Origin: Rhizoclosmatium globosum
Taxonomy: Eukaryota; Chytridiomycota; Chytridiomycetes; Chytridiales; Chytriomycetaceae
Assembly: GCA_002104985.1 (NCBI GenBank)
Contig: MCGO01000018.1
Location: 124,001-188,000 of the forward strand
Reading direction: 5' to 3'
DNA length: 64,000 nt
In this document: one piece after another, positions 37,022 through 49,500 of the stretch
Position numbering within the stretch: the first letter of the stretch is position 1
Layout of the letters: every line of letters starts with the position of its first letter
The notes under the pieces: generated by a model
Databases searched by the model: none
What the model was told of the DNA's origin: nothing
What the model saw: the letters and a program-made list of their open reading frames with translations, nothing else
Position numbers and translations under genes: made by a program

Positions 37022-37968
37022 ATGTCCACTGCCACAGCCTGCTCTTCACCGTCTTACCAACAATCTATCATGAGCTTTGACAGCATTGTAATGCCAGACT
37101 TTGACCGTGTGGTCTCCCTCGCGCCACCTCAGCAACCAGAGAAAGCAACATATGAATGTGCTTTCGACCTTCTTCTACTTGCAGCTTCCTCAGCTGAGGC
37201 TTTGGAATCCCAGTCTCGCTCCGACTGTGAGTCTTCCGGTATCGCCACAGCCACATCAACCGGAACCTCAACCCCAACACTAGCCTTCATGCCATCCTCC
37301 CCATCGCCTTCCATGTCTTCATTGCCATCCCCAACTCTACTTTCATCTACCCTGAAAGATGCCGCAGCCAGCTATTCCTTCCCACTGTTATCTCAATCCA
37401 CATCCAAGATAACAACCGCCACCTCTATCAACGCGAATGCATCTGAGACGAGCCAAGGAAGCAAGAAACGCAAGTCCAGCCCTTCAACGCCACTCTTATC
37501 ATCACCCTCATCACCCCCTTCCTGTTGCTCCGACGAAGAATCTGTCTCCTCCCCATCTACTTCTGGACCTTCAAGCAAGCGGGCTAAACTCCTTCTGAAC
37601 CCTGCATACAAATGCGAACACTGCTCATCTTTCTTTATGCGGAATCAAGATCTTACTCGCCACATTTCATCGGTCCACGAGAAATCGGTTTTATTCACAT
37701 GTCCAGGCTGCCCCGGAACTAGATTCTCTAGAAAGGTGTGTACTCTTTGTTCTCCCTCAATTCATCAGGTTGTCGGGTTGCGATAAGGTGTCGGATGGAC
37801 AGGTGGCAGACATCCTTATCGCGTCCCGGTCTTTCCGAACCTAGGGTTCCGATACCCTTCACAAACTCCTCCCATGTGAAATGAGTCACTAACCTCTTAT
37901 ATCTCTTATAGGATGCTCTCAAGAGACACATTCGCACATTCAAATGTTGCTCTGTTGATACCGTCTGA
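37022..37968 (+). CDS. C2H2 zinc-finger transcription factor
   Basis: Putative nuclear regulator. Start at the first ATG in frame (MSTATACSSPSYQQS). About 200 aa of Ser/Thr/Pro-rich, low-complexity sequence precede a basic KKRKSS stretch and two C2H2 fingers at the C-terminus: CEHCSSFFMRNQDLTRH (finger 1), then CPGCPGTRFSRK spliced to DALKRHIRTFKC (finger 2, ending in HX4C). The intron 37736-37911 carries an ACTAAC branch-point-like motif. Stop at 37968. It resembles fungal C-terminal two-finger factors, but no specific orthologue is assigned. No frame break. Confidence 0.8.
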
Positions 37969-38462
37969 TCTTTCAAACAGTTGATAACTCACCAAGTTCT
38001 ACCTGTTGATTTTTCTTGTTTTCCGTATATAATTTGTGAAACGCATCCTCCTATGTGGCGTGTTCATTGGAACTAGATTTGATGAAGTTAAAGGAGGGTT
38101 GATTTGCCCTTGTTCTATAATAAACCATGTATTCTGTGATATTCGCTTGAAGTTTATTGGACAATTGGAAGGCGCTAACTGATAACTTACATCTTCCAAC
38201 CTACCTGAACAGACTCTGACGTAATTGCATGTTCGGTAAAGGAATCAGCGACTACTGACTCTCTGGCAGCGAACAAGACTGATAAGTTGATCAAAAAGCC
38301 CGCAAAATAATAACAAGGAGACGAATATATACGGATGTCATTATTGGACCCTGATACGACAGAAAAGAGGAACCAAAAACTGATAAAATATGGGTAGGGG
38401 GTTTCCTCAGGGATTCCAAAATAAATCAATCAACAGAGCAAAGACTTATGATACAACGACAG
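37969..38462. other. Convergent intergenic region, nothing evident
   Basis: About 490 bp between the zinc-finger gene (+) and the helical-repeat gene (-), which converge here. AT-rich, with only short shadow frames. Serves as 3' UTR for both. Confidence 0.5.
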
Positions 38463-41400
38463 CTACATTCTTCCTGCTCCTCGGTAATCATCAGCATTTG
38501 ATCCAACACCACCGCCAACAAAGTCATCACGATTTCCACGAGCTGGATTCTGGTATTCAAATTCATCATACTGAGCACGGTCAACTGGAGCAACAGAACC
38601 AGAAGCATCTCCATACGAATCATCAAGTCTTGCCGCAATCGGTGCGTTGTTGTCTCGACCACCAGGGCCACCGCCTGCATTATTTCCTGAATCATAACGT
38701 GTGGAACCATAATCATCTCGACGAATACGACCCATTTCATCACGTTTGAAATGACGAGCCCCGCGATCAAAGTTATTGCCACCAGCACGGTCATCACGTC
38801 GATCATCTCGATTGTAGTTGTTTCCTCGGAACTGATTTCCACCGCCATCATTTCGATTATTATTGCCTCGATTCATATCATTTCGGCGATAGTCAGGTTT
38901 TCGGTCTTGATTTTGCTGTGACAATTTTGGTTAGTATCAACGAAAACAAAGAAAACAAGATTATACCTCTCTGCCCTCTTTAGAAAACAGCAAAGTACCT
39001 CCTTCAAACATCTTATCTTTGATTTCAGGCATACAGTTGAAAATACTATCTGTGTCATATGTGGGTCCAAAGTTGTATGCCATCCAATCTAAGACTGTCT
39101 GTTTCGCCAAGACAAGATAACTTTTGCTGCCGTCGCGATCACGATCATCTGTCTCAACACGAACATCAATCTTGTTTCCGAACCAGCTCTTGATCTCGTA
39201 TTTAACACAGTTGGCCAACACGGGACCTTTCAATTTCACAATCGAGTTTCCAGAAGGGTTGCTGTTGAGTACACTACATACAGGAGGAAGGAACACTTTT
39301 AAGTCCCCATTGATTTGATTTTTGGGGACTTCTCGGTGCATCCATTCAAGACATCGCAAAAGATGCAAACGAATGTCTAATAGACACCAGCATTCTTCAA
39401 GACGCAGATTCAAGTTACTTAATTCTTTGGTCTTGATGTATCCTGAAGTACCCGCCTTAACACCCCAAATGTAAATCTGAGTAGCAAGCAAGACCCGTTG
39501 TGGGTCGTTGCTTCTCACACTCGCGAGACATCCAATCAAGTTTCGCACCAGTTGACGATTTGGCACGGTTTGACCGGAGGCGCGCAGTCGGTCGACAACA
39601 AGCTGAAGAACATCAAATCTACCCTGATCACCACCCTTTTGAAACAGCAGAATTGATACGTTATCGGTCAAAGTAGAAGGCCATGTTGGATCCGCGTCAC
39701 ATAAGTCTTCAAACAGGGCAAAACCCTCATTGTCACGATCAAAGTAAAAGATGAAATCAAGCAGTGCATTTGGATTGACAGTTGTGATCAGATGCTTTCG
39801 TTCCTGACCATAGGTTGAGTCGTAAATCTCAAGTGCAGCCTTCTTGGCATCCAAACCACCATGAAGTAGCAATGCTTTGAATATTGTGCAAGTTTGGTCG
39901 GATGAGATTGGATACTGGTTGGTTCCAATATCAGTCCAAAGACCCATGGATTCTGCCTTTAGACCTCGTGGATCCTGTTCCAGAGCAAAAACAAGTGATC
40001 GGTATGCCTCGTGTGTTCGCGGAATCGATGCATGGCTCATATATTTGAAGTACCAGAATGCGTGGGTGAACATTCCATGAGCAACGCAGTTGGTAACCAG
40101 CTCGGATATCAGGGAAGGATCCATATCAGAATGCGGGGCCGATCCACCGCCTTCTCCTTCACTTGTGAAAAACACATTGAAAACTCCAACAAACTTTTGG
40201 AGCATATCAAGTGAAGAAGCAAGACGCATGACAGGCAGAATGGACGACCAAGCACCAGGACGAGTCTTTGTTTGTGCCATATGCTCGACAATATCAATTG
40301 CATGGCTGACTTTGTCGTTGGAAACCGCAACGGCAAGGATCCGATCGAATAAAACAGGAGTTGATAAATACATGCCGGATACACCTTTGACCATTTTAAA
40401 AATCTGAGGAGAATGAGTTCAGGAGTCAAGACCCAGTAAAAACCGCTTCTCACCTCATCAATCATATCCGTTTCATTTCCAGACAGCGCAAGCTTAAAAC
40501 ATCCAAACAGAGACTCTTCGTGAAAAGCATAACCGACATCATACATGTACTTCAGACACTCAAATGCACCTGCAGTGTTTCGTGAACTGATATAGTACTC
40601 AACAACAGCAATCAGTACCCCACGCTTGAGTGGAATACTTGTACGCGGAGCCATATGAGCGCTATAATTACTCCTGGTTGGAACATTCCCGATATTCAGT
40701 TTTGAGAGAATCTTTTCGACCCAATCATGTAAATTAGCAGCAATCAAGTCCATGACAACAATCCCAAAAAATTCATTGGAAGCTGGTGTCTTGTCCATGG
40801 CTCCCAACAAAAGTTTTGTCAAAGCAACAAGAATAGAACGCCCCTTCTTTGGTCCCACAAGAGTTGTTTGCCAAAGAACTGCGATAGTGGATACTGATAA
40901 TGATGGCTTCACACTCGATACCATATCAGACATGAGGTCCGCTTTTCCAGTGGCAACGTACATTGACAACAACTCGATCAGGTCAGCTGAAGACGGTTCG
41001 TAAGATGCACGTAAATCAATAATCAATTCGTAAGCCTGCTGCGCAATACGGACACGCCGAGCACGACATGCAGCGACCATGACTTTGCGGATAACAGCAA
41101 TCTGCTCGTTGAGAGAGAGTCGCTTTTCGGATGAGGAGGACGTGTCAGATATGAGTGCCTTGACGAGTTCCAGAGCCTTGTCGAGTTTCTCGGCATTGTC
41201 ACAGAGACGCAGAATGGAATGAATGGCTTCGTCTCGTTCAGATCTAGTTGCATTGTTCCGTAACTCTCTGCGTCGTGAAGAGTCTGGCTCTTCTGATACT
41301 TTGGAGCGCTTGGATCCACCATATGAGCGAGAATCATCGTCATCGTCTCGTTTACGACGTATAGGAGGAGGAGAGCGAGAAACAGGACGACGATCATTAT

Positions 41401-42423
41401 TGTTACCACGACGGTCATCAGTGCGGTTATCACGGTTCACATCACCTCGAGTGTTGTCTCTAGATTGAGGAGGCAAAGATGTGCGGTTATTGTTAAATTC
41501 ACGATTATTGTTTCCTCGGTTCAAATTATTGTTACGGTTTGGAGTGTTGTGGTTATAGTTGTTGTTTCGATTTCGGCCACGTAAATCACCAGAATCATTT
41601 CTGCTACCATCACGGCGATCATCAAATGAATTGGACGAAGGAGGGTAGTTTTGTTGACGGTGAGGATGAATAGAGCCTGTCGAGCGAGCATCATCAAGAG
41701 ATTGGATATCGCCTTCACGAGATATAGCAGACGCAGACTCAGGACGAGGAGGCACACTACTTTCAGAGCCATATGTTTCATACAAGTCAACAGTAGCTAT
41801 TTGATGGATGGACAACAAGATGAGGATTTAGCGAAAAACCAAGCATCTTGAGAGTAATTTTTCGCTATGGACATACCAGACTGTCTATCTCCAGATACAT
41901 CTGCATCAGTCATTGATTGATCATAATACTGGTTTTGTTGATACTGCTGTTGATGATATTGTTGGTCGTGAAGTTGATCTTGAAGGGGATTGTCATGAAT
42001 CATTCGGTCTGGTGACGTTGTCGCAGTCACGTTGTCATCATAGTTCAGATTAGATATTGGGGCTGAATATTCTGGCTGGTATTCGTTGAGAGAGTAGTGT
42101 GAGTAGTCCGAGGCTGTTATTGAATATTCAGAGTTCAGTACAAGTTCTTGAAACAGATGTGAGGGAGATCGCACCTCGCGCAGGATCCCTCTTTGGCGAC
42201 GGCGGCAGAGTCGAAGTTGTAGAAGGAGGCAGCGAGACGAGCGGGGCGAGGGCCAGGGCCGTCTGAAGTTGCTGCAGTTTGTGCATCTGAAGTTGGATTT
42301 GGGGCGCGTCTTCGGCGGGCGGCGGCACTCCCTTTTTGGGATAGTTTTAAAGACGAGTTTAGATTTGGCGTTTGGTGAGAGATCGAGAAAGACCTGGGGA
42401 CTGCTCAGTGCTGCGTCAAACAT
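38463..42423 (-). CDS. Large helical-repeat (PPR-like) protein with Asn/Arg/Gly-rich ends
   Basis: Not assigned to a known orthologue. Four exons: 42423-41877, 41796-40454, 40403-38967 and 38915-38463. The N-terminal 350 or so residues are Gln/Asn/Ser-rich, with N-R-D repeats (RNRNNNYNHN, NRNNNLNRGNNNREFNNNR). The central 800 or so residues form paired helices of PPR/TPR type (ALELVKALISD, IRKVMVAACRARRVRIAQQA, AVVEYYISSRNTAGAFECLK, ILAVAVSNDKVSHAIDIVEH). The last exon returns to Asn/Arg/Asp/Gly repeats (RGNNNRNDGGGNQFRGNN) ending YRGAGRM. Helical repeats plus RG/RN tails suggest RNA binding or granule association. A frame break lies at the T5 run 42333-42337, where one extra base gives a smooth PKKGVPPPAED join. 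Confidence 0.7.
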
Positions 42424-42678
42424 TGGCCCTGGTGTCGGTGACGTGTCCGTCTCTTTGTTCGATGGATTCAGTCGCGTCTGTTTAAATGCTTTAGCTGATT
42501 TGTTTGGTGGTGGAGAGAAGGCCCGACCTCGGTGGAGAGAAGCGTGGTGTCCATCTTTTGAATGATTTCTGACTTCTTTCTTATTCCCATTCCCAACTAT
42601 TTACTGTATAAATGATGCAGAAGAATATGGGGCTTTATTAAAACAATGATTATAATGATGAAAATGAATTGAACGAGA

Positions 42679-44275
42679 TCAAAGTACGAGAGAAAGAAGA
42701 GAAAGGAGGGACACAACGGCAACAACAGTTCCCAAGGATCCACTCTTTTGACTTTGAGTAATCTGAGCGTTTCCACCTTGTGATGGCACAGCAGCAGTCG
42801 TGGGCACTACAGTATCTCTTGCAATTTTGGTGCCAAGAACAACACTTCCATCGCATTTGTAGACAAGACCATCAGCATCCACCAAAGTGCTCTTGACACT
42901 GTCAATAAAGCCATTCCACCAGGTCAAAGTAGCAGTATTGTTGGTGACTCTCCAATCCTGAATCGCAGGCACTCCGTTAAGGGCAAGAGGCTTCACCTCT
43001 TCAAACTGTACAAACAGCTTCAACTTGGGGTAATTTTGCAAAGTCGCCTGCGAAATCAACTGCTTCCACCATCCATCTTTAACCTGCACTTCAGAAGTTG
43101 CACCTGTTGCATTGGCAAACGTGGGGATCCAAGGACTTCCCGTTTCAGGCAACATCATGGGCTTGTTGCGTCCTACCGCAAACATTTGGTAAAAATTGTG
43201 CACTTTGAGCCAGGCGTCTTGCAAGTTCCCGCCTGGAGAGTTTGGATTGTTGACTCCCGTCAAGAGTTGGTCAAAGAAATTGGCTGGAACGGCACAGTTA
43301 TTTTGACAAATGGGGTAATAGTAAAGAGACAGTCCGACCCAGTCGACAACATCGTCTCCAGGATAAAACGGAGTGTATGGGTCATCCATGTTGTCGATTT
43401 TTCCGTCACCATTTGTATCAAGGACATTAAAGTCGAGGCCCCCAGGTAGAGGAGATTCTCTTGCTCCGCCGCCAACAAATGGATACGTGATTCCAATGTT
43501 AGGAGCCCATACCATAGCTGTCATGTTTGTATATTGTCGAACGATGAACGTGAATTGACGGTGGGATGCAATGTATTGGGTGGGCCAATTTCCCCAAGGG
43601 TACCCTATATTTTCAAACAATTAGTACCACGAGGCAATGAAAGCAAGAGATTCATACAATCGCCGTTCATTTCATGAGCATATCGGAGGAAGATAGGGAC
43701 TCCGTAGTATTCGTTAATGAAGGCACACATCTTGGCAAAATTCGTCATCATTTCAACAGTGATCTTTGAGACGTCGGCTACTTGAGGGTTCAAAGACAAT
43801 TCGAGCATGGCACCGACTCTGCCTGCCTCACTTCCAAACCAGTTGAAAGTGTTGTTGTCGTATCCAAGGCCGCCGAAAGTCCCTGGAATGATATCGAGCC
43901 AGGCGTTGCTGTTTTAGGTTTTACTTAGTAAGTGCATGTGTATAATTTGGGGATTGAGTTGATTGTATGATTCATTGAGTGTTTGTGTGTTTGTAAGTGG
44001 AGTTACAAGGGAGCAACTTACTAAACAGCCGGCGTGTACCCGTTCTGCTTTTTAACGTTAGCACTTGGGACTTCGTAGCTCCAGTCGAGCGAGACACCGA
44101 GCATCAACTTGTTTTGAAGTGGCGGCTCGAGTCTTGCTAGTGCCGAGTTAGGGTCACGAGCACAGGAAGCAAGCGGCTTCTTGTTTGCATCGTAGATTGG
44201 GACCGATGGCGCAATAATCGCACCAAGAACGGTTGTCGCAGTGACAAGGACTGCGGCGATGCGAAGTGGGACCAT
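42679..44275 (-). CDS. GPI-anchored GH26-like glycoside hydrolase
   Basis: Secreted beta-mannanase-type enzyme or wall-associated relative. Start at 44275 gives a signal peptide (MVPLRIAAVLVTATTVLGA). Three exons: 44275-44022, 43908-43658 and 43604-42679. Family features: RYAHEMNGD joined to WYPWGNWP, the usual acid/base Glu site of GH26; a calcium-loop-like DTNGDGKIDNMDD; WVGLSLYYYP; and LPETGSPW, the likely nucleophile Glu. The C-terminus has a Ser/Gln-rich spacer and a hydrophobic end (SLGTVVAVVSLLSLLSLVL), consistent with a GPI-attachment signal. Length about 475 aa. No frame break. Divergent from the oleate hydratase. Confidence 0.78.
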
Positions 44276-44726
44276 TTTGGTGAGTTTGGAAGAAGGACCA
44301 ATCAATTTGCAGGAAAGGTTCGTCACCGCAGGCGGGATACAAATGCTTTCATTTGAACCTGGAAACAGACTGACAGTGTTATTAGTTGCCTTGTTCATTC
44401 GAGTTCTCTTATTACGCTCGCTCGCTATGGTGGCAACATATACTACAGCGACTTAGGTACAACATATCTCACCGTTCAATAAAGTCCCCATAAAGAGAGT
44501 ACAAGAGTAATGATAAGAGGGTAACTACTCATTCATGTATGTCGTCAGTTTCGCTCTTGCGCACTAATTCTACTAATTTTGGTTGACTGACAAATCCAAA
44601 ACGGCTTCTGTGAGTCATTCAAGTTTCAGAGCCAAGAAAGTTGAAACTGCCCCCACCCCCATGAGGTCTCGGTGCATTAAAAATGTCGGCTACGTGTAGT
44701 ATTGAGTCACATCAGATCCATACAAG

Positions 44727-44733
44727 TATAAAA
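44727..44733 (+). promoter_or_regulatory. TATA-box-like element upstream of oleate hydratase
   Basis: TATAAAA at about 63 bp before the start codon, inside the 520-bp divergent region between the GH26-like gene (-) and the oleate hydratase (+). The spacing is compatible with a TATA box and a short leader. Confidence 0.4.
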
Positions 44734-44795
44734 CCTGGGCTGCCTGCATAGGATTCCCTTCAGATTACTACAATCAAAAACAAAACAACACAACA

Positions 44796-46464
44796 ATGGT
44801 TTCTTCTACTGCTCCCGTAATTCCAACCAAGGCCTATATGGTTGGCGGCGGAATCGCGTCCCTCTCCAGTGCCGTCTATCTCATTCGTCATGTCAAGATG
44901 AATCCTAAGGATATTACCATTTTTGAGAATCTCTCCGTTACTGGAGGTTCTATGGATGCTGCTGGTGACACCAAGAAAGGTTATTTGATGAGAGGAGGAC
45001 GTATGTTTGATCGAGGTTTGTTTTTTCACCTTCCTTCCAACCTATCAATCAAGTATCATAACCAAACTTATTACAGAGGCATACACGTGTCTGTATGATC
45101 TGCTCTCTGAGATTCCGTCCACGCTCAACCCAGGAAGCAACTGCAAAGACGATATTTACGAGTTCTCTGCGAAGTACCCAACTGATTCTCATGCACGTCT
45201 CATTGATGAAGGCTGCATCATAGCCGATGCTTCCCAGCTCGGAGTCTCTCTCCTGGACAACACGCGTTTCGGAGAGCTCCTCATTGCCCCTGAGGACACA
45301 ATCCAGGGTAAAGGAATCAACGACTGGTTCACACCGGCCTTCTTCACATCCCACTTCTGGTACTGCATGCGTTCTACTTTCGCCTTCCAGCCATGGCACT
45401 CCCTGATTGAGTTCAAGCGCTACTGCCTCCGTTTCATGCACGAAGTCCCAAAGCTCTTCAACTTGGGCGGTGTCTGGAGAACCCCCTTCAACCAGTACGA
45501 CTCAATTATTGCCCCAACAACAAAATGGCTCAAGGAACAAGGCATCAACTTTGAATTCGGCGTCAACGTCACCGCCTTGGACTTTGCTGTTGAGAAAGAT
45601 GCCCGTTCCGTCTACCGCATCCACTTGACCCGCAACCGCGTTCCAGAAACAATCGAAGTCTCCAAAACTGATCGCGTGTTTGTCACTCTTGGATCTCTGA
45701 CTGCAGCTTCCACGATCGGATCCATGGACAAGCCAGCTCCTGCTATTATCCAATCTGAGGCGGAACAAGACCCAACCTGGGCTCTGTGGAAAGACATCGC
45801 GAAACGTCAGCCAGACTTTGGAAGACCGGAAGTATTCAGTAAAGACGTGAACGCGTCCAAGTTCTTGTCTTTCTCTGTCACCTGTTTCGACGACTCCTTC
45901 TTCAAGCGTTATGTGGAATGGTCTACAAATGAGCCAGGTACTGGTGCGCTCGTCACGTTCAAGCATTCTAAGTGGGGAATGTCTATTGTCGTTCCACATC
46001 AGCCACACTTTGCTGGTCAGCCTGAAAACGTTAAAGTCTTTTGGGGATATGGTCTATTCCCTGATGAGATTGGAAACTTTGTCAAGAAGCCAATGACGGA
46101 ATGTACTGGTGCGGAAATCATGATGGAGGTTATTCAAATGCTGGCATTTGAGTCTGACATGAAGGAAATCTTGGAAAACTCTACCTGTATTCCTTCGATG
46201 CTTCCATACACAATGTCTCAGTTTGTCAAGAGAAGTAATGGAGATCGTCCACTCGTCGTACCAAAGGATTCTGTCAACTTTGCATTCCTGGGCCAATTTG
46301 TTGAAGTTCCTCTTGATGTCGTCTTCACAGTAGAGTACTCCGTCAGATGTGCTCAGACAGCTGTCTTCAAGCTCTGCAACGTTGACCGTGAAGTTACTCC
46401 AATTTACAAGGGATGGAGGGACCCTGCTGTTTTGGTTTCCGCAGCCAAGGCAATGCTCTCTTGA
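44796..46464 (+). CDS. Oleate hydratase (MCRA family)
   Basis: FAD-dependent fatty-acid hydratase (EC 4.2.1.53 family) that adds water to cis-9 unsaturated fatty acids. Two exons, 44796-45015 and 45077-46464, with a 61-bp intron joining GGRMFDR to EAYTCLYDLLSEIP. The N-terminal Rossmann motif is AYMVGGGIASLSSAVYL. Further family landmarks: FENLSVTGGSMDAAGD, HFWYCMRSTFAFQPWHS, FKRYCLRFMHEVP, QYDSIIAPTTKWL, WGYGLFPDEIGNFVKKP, and NFAFLGQFVEVPLDVVFTVE with YSVRCAQTAVF at the C-terminus. Length about 535 aa, slightly shorter than bacterial enzymes. No frame break. The family is mainly bacterial with scattered fungal members. It converges with the ABC transporter gene 125 bp away. Confidence 0.93.
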
Positions 46465-46589
46465 TTCATCCCTATTTCCTAGCATTTCTCTCTTTTCATT
46501 TATCAATAAATTCAATCATGTCTCTGGTACTTAATTGCGTCTTGGAATTTTAACTTGAAAACAAACACTTTATTAGGTCAAAAGAGAGT

Positions 46590-49500
46590 CTATTCCTCGG
46601 ATTTCTGTCCATCCAAGCCTTGCTGAACTACAAGCTCATAGTACATTCCTCGTTTATCATATAATTGCTGGTGAGTTCCGGATTCGGCAACGACACCATC
46701 TTTCAAGAAGTAAATGACATCGGCGTGTTGAATTGACGACAGACGATGAGCGATAGCAATAGTAGTACGGCCTTTGGCAGCTTCGTCGAGGGCCAATTGC
46801 ACAATTTTCTCTGATTCTGCGTCAAGAGCTGATGTAGCCTCATCCAGCAAAAGAACGCGTGGGTTGCGTACCAAGGCCCGCGCAATGGCGACACGTTGTT
46901 TTTGACCTCCAGACAACTGACCTCCCTTTTGGCCGACGAATGTCTTGTAACCATCTGGAAGCGACATGATAAAGTCGTGAATGTTCGCATCCTTTGCAGC
47001 TTGAATAATTCGCTCTTCTGAAGGTTGTTCATCGCAGCCAAAGGCAATATTGTCCTCAATAGACATATCAAATAGATTTGGCTCTTGAGACACAAGTCCA
47101 ACAACGTTGCGGTATTGGTTGATATTCAGCTTGCGAATATCATTTCCATCCAAGCACACAAATCCATCGATAGGATCATAGAAACGCTCAATTAGACCAA
47201 TGGTTGTACTTTTACCACATCCTGAGGGACCAACAAGAGCGACAAATTGACCTGGCTTCACCGAAATATTCAATCCTCGCAGAACTTTAACATTTGGTCG
47301 TGTTGGATAAACGAACTTGACGTCCTTAAATTCGACAAGTCCTTGAACATTTGTGGAGTCAACTGAAAGGCCTTCACTGGAATCAGAATCAATTTCAGGC
47401 TCACGCTCCACAATTCGAAGAATATTTTCGGCACTGTTCTTGGCATTGAAAGCGTCTGGTACAAACGCGAAGATACGACCAGCACTCATTGAACCAAAGA
47501 TAACAGCCATAAACACCGTGAAGAAGGTTTTTACAGTGTAGCCTTCATAAGCAACCAAATAACCTCCATAGTAGAAACAAGCCGCATTACCAAAGAAGTT
47601 GGTGCATTGAGCAGCAGCGTAAAGAATAGTATTGAATGCGGCATTCTTGTATCCGTCCCTGAGAGGGCCATCCAAAAGCTTTGAGTAACCATCCAGTACT
47701 TTTTGTTCGTTCGTTAAACTCTGAACGGTACGAATGGCAGCAACGCTTTCAGTCGCAACTTGAGCCGATCGAGCATAAGCCTTCTTAACTTTGTCATGGA
47801 AATACTTTAAGACACGCAACCTAAAGAAGGAAGTTGCAACCAGAACTGGAACAAGACAAAGTCCGAGTAATGCCAGTTTCCATCCGTATACCAAACCAAC
47901 CACAACACCACCAAATAAGGTGAAGAATAGTTGGAGAGCAGTACCAAGAGTTACTCCACTTGCACCCTGAACTTTTTGTGCATCAGTCGCAAGACTAGAA
48001 GTAAGCGCACCCGTCGTGTTTCCATCTTGATCAAAGAATGCAATATTCTGACGAAGCATCTTTGTGTACAACAGTTTTCTGATACGTTCAGTGAGAAACT
48101 CATTGCTGAGGCCGAACATGAAGTTCTGAATAAAGTTGGAGACAGCAGTAACAGCAGCAAGGGCAACAAAGAGGCCAGCCCAGAAGTGGGCATCGGTAGT
48201 TCGTTGTGGCTCAGGCTCTGAAAATGCACCAATGGCTGAAGAGAAAATAATCGAAAGGAAGGGAACCACTAATCCGGCAGCAACGGACGCTACTAGACCA
48301 ACGCAAATATAAATTAGTTCTGGTTTGTTAAGCTTGTAAATTTCGACAATGACATGGCCCTGCAAACAATTTAAGACACTGAGTAAATATGTGGAGGAAA
48401 TAAGCTTACGAGTGTGATAGGTCTTTCAGAGTCCTTGAACCCCATTTCGGCATCAGCCGGGCCGGTTCGTTCAGTAACTGTCTCTGGTTTGATGCTGTCG
48501 GCAACAATAAACTCTGATTTCTTTGTGTCTTCCTTCCTTTCAGTCAGAGTTTCTCGAACATCAGAAACGTCCTGGCCATTATCTTCGTTTTGAACCAGCT
48601 GTTGAGCATTCACGAGCTGGGCATAGAATCCTCCCTCCATTTCAATCAACTCTTGGTGAGTTCCCTTCTCAATAATCTCTCCTCGTGCCATAACTACAAT
48701 CAAGTCGGCCTTTTTGATGGTCGAGAGACGATGAGCGATTACAATTGTTGTTCGGCCTTCTGAAGCATTTTCGAGAGCAGCTTGAACGATTCTTTCAGAA
48801 GTTGTGTCCAAAGCAGAAGTCGCTTCATCGAGAAGAAGAACTTTTGGATCCTTGATAATAGCTCGTGCAATGGCAATTCGTTGCTATTATACAAGAGGTT
48901 ATGCGGTGATGCGATAAACTAACTTCCATACCTTCTGTCCACCTGAGAGCAAGAGTCCACGTTCTCCCACCTGAGTATTGTATCCTTGAGGCAAAAGTTG
49001 AATGAATTCATGGGCGTTCGCCTTGACAGCAGCACTTTGAATCAGCTTTAATTTAGTTTCCTCGTTTGCATGTTCATTCGCGGTTCCAGTCAATCCGTGA
49101 GCAATGTTTTCAGCAACTGATCCTTCGAACAAAGTTGGCTCTTGAGATACGTAACCGATTTGTTGACGAAGCCACAACAGATTCAAATCCTTTACATTGA
49201 CTCCATCAAACAGTACTTCTCCATCTGTCGAATCGTAGAAACGCTCCAACAACTGAATAATCGTGGACTTTCCGCTTCCACTTGCACCAACAAGTGCAAC
49301 AGTCTTCCCAGGCTCAACAGTTAGGTCCAAGCCCTTGAGAATTTTAACGTCAGGGCGAGAGGGATAAGTAAACTAAACATAAGTGCCAATCATTTAGGCA
49401 CAACAACCAAAATTATTGAGACTCACTTGAACTTTCTTGAATTCAACTTTTCCAGCAACTTGATCGATAGTTTTACCACCTTTATCCTCCGTATCGATTG

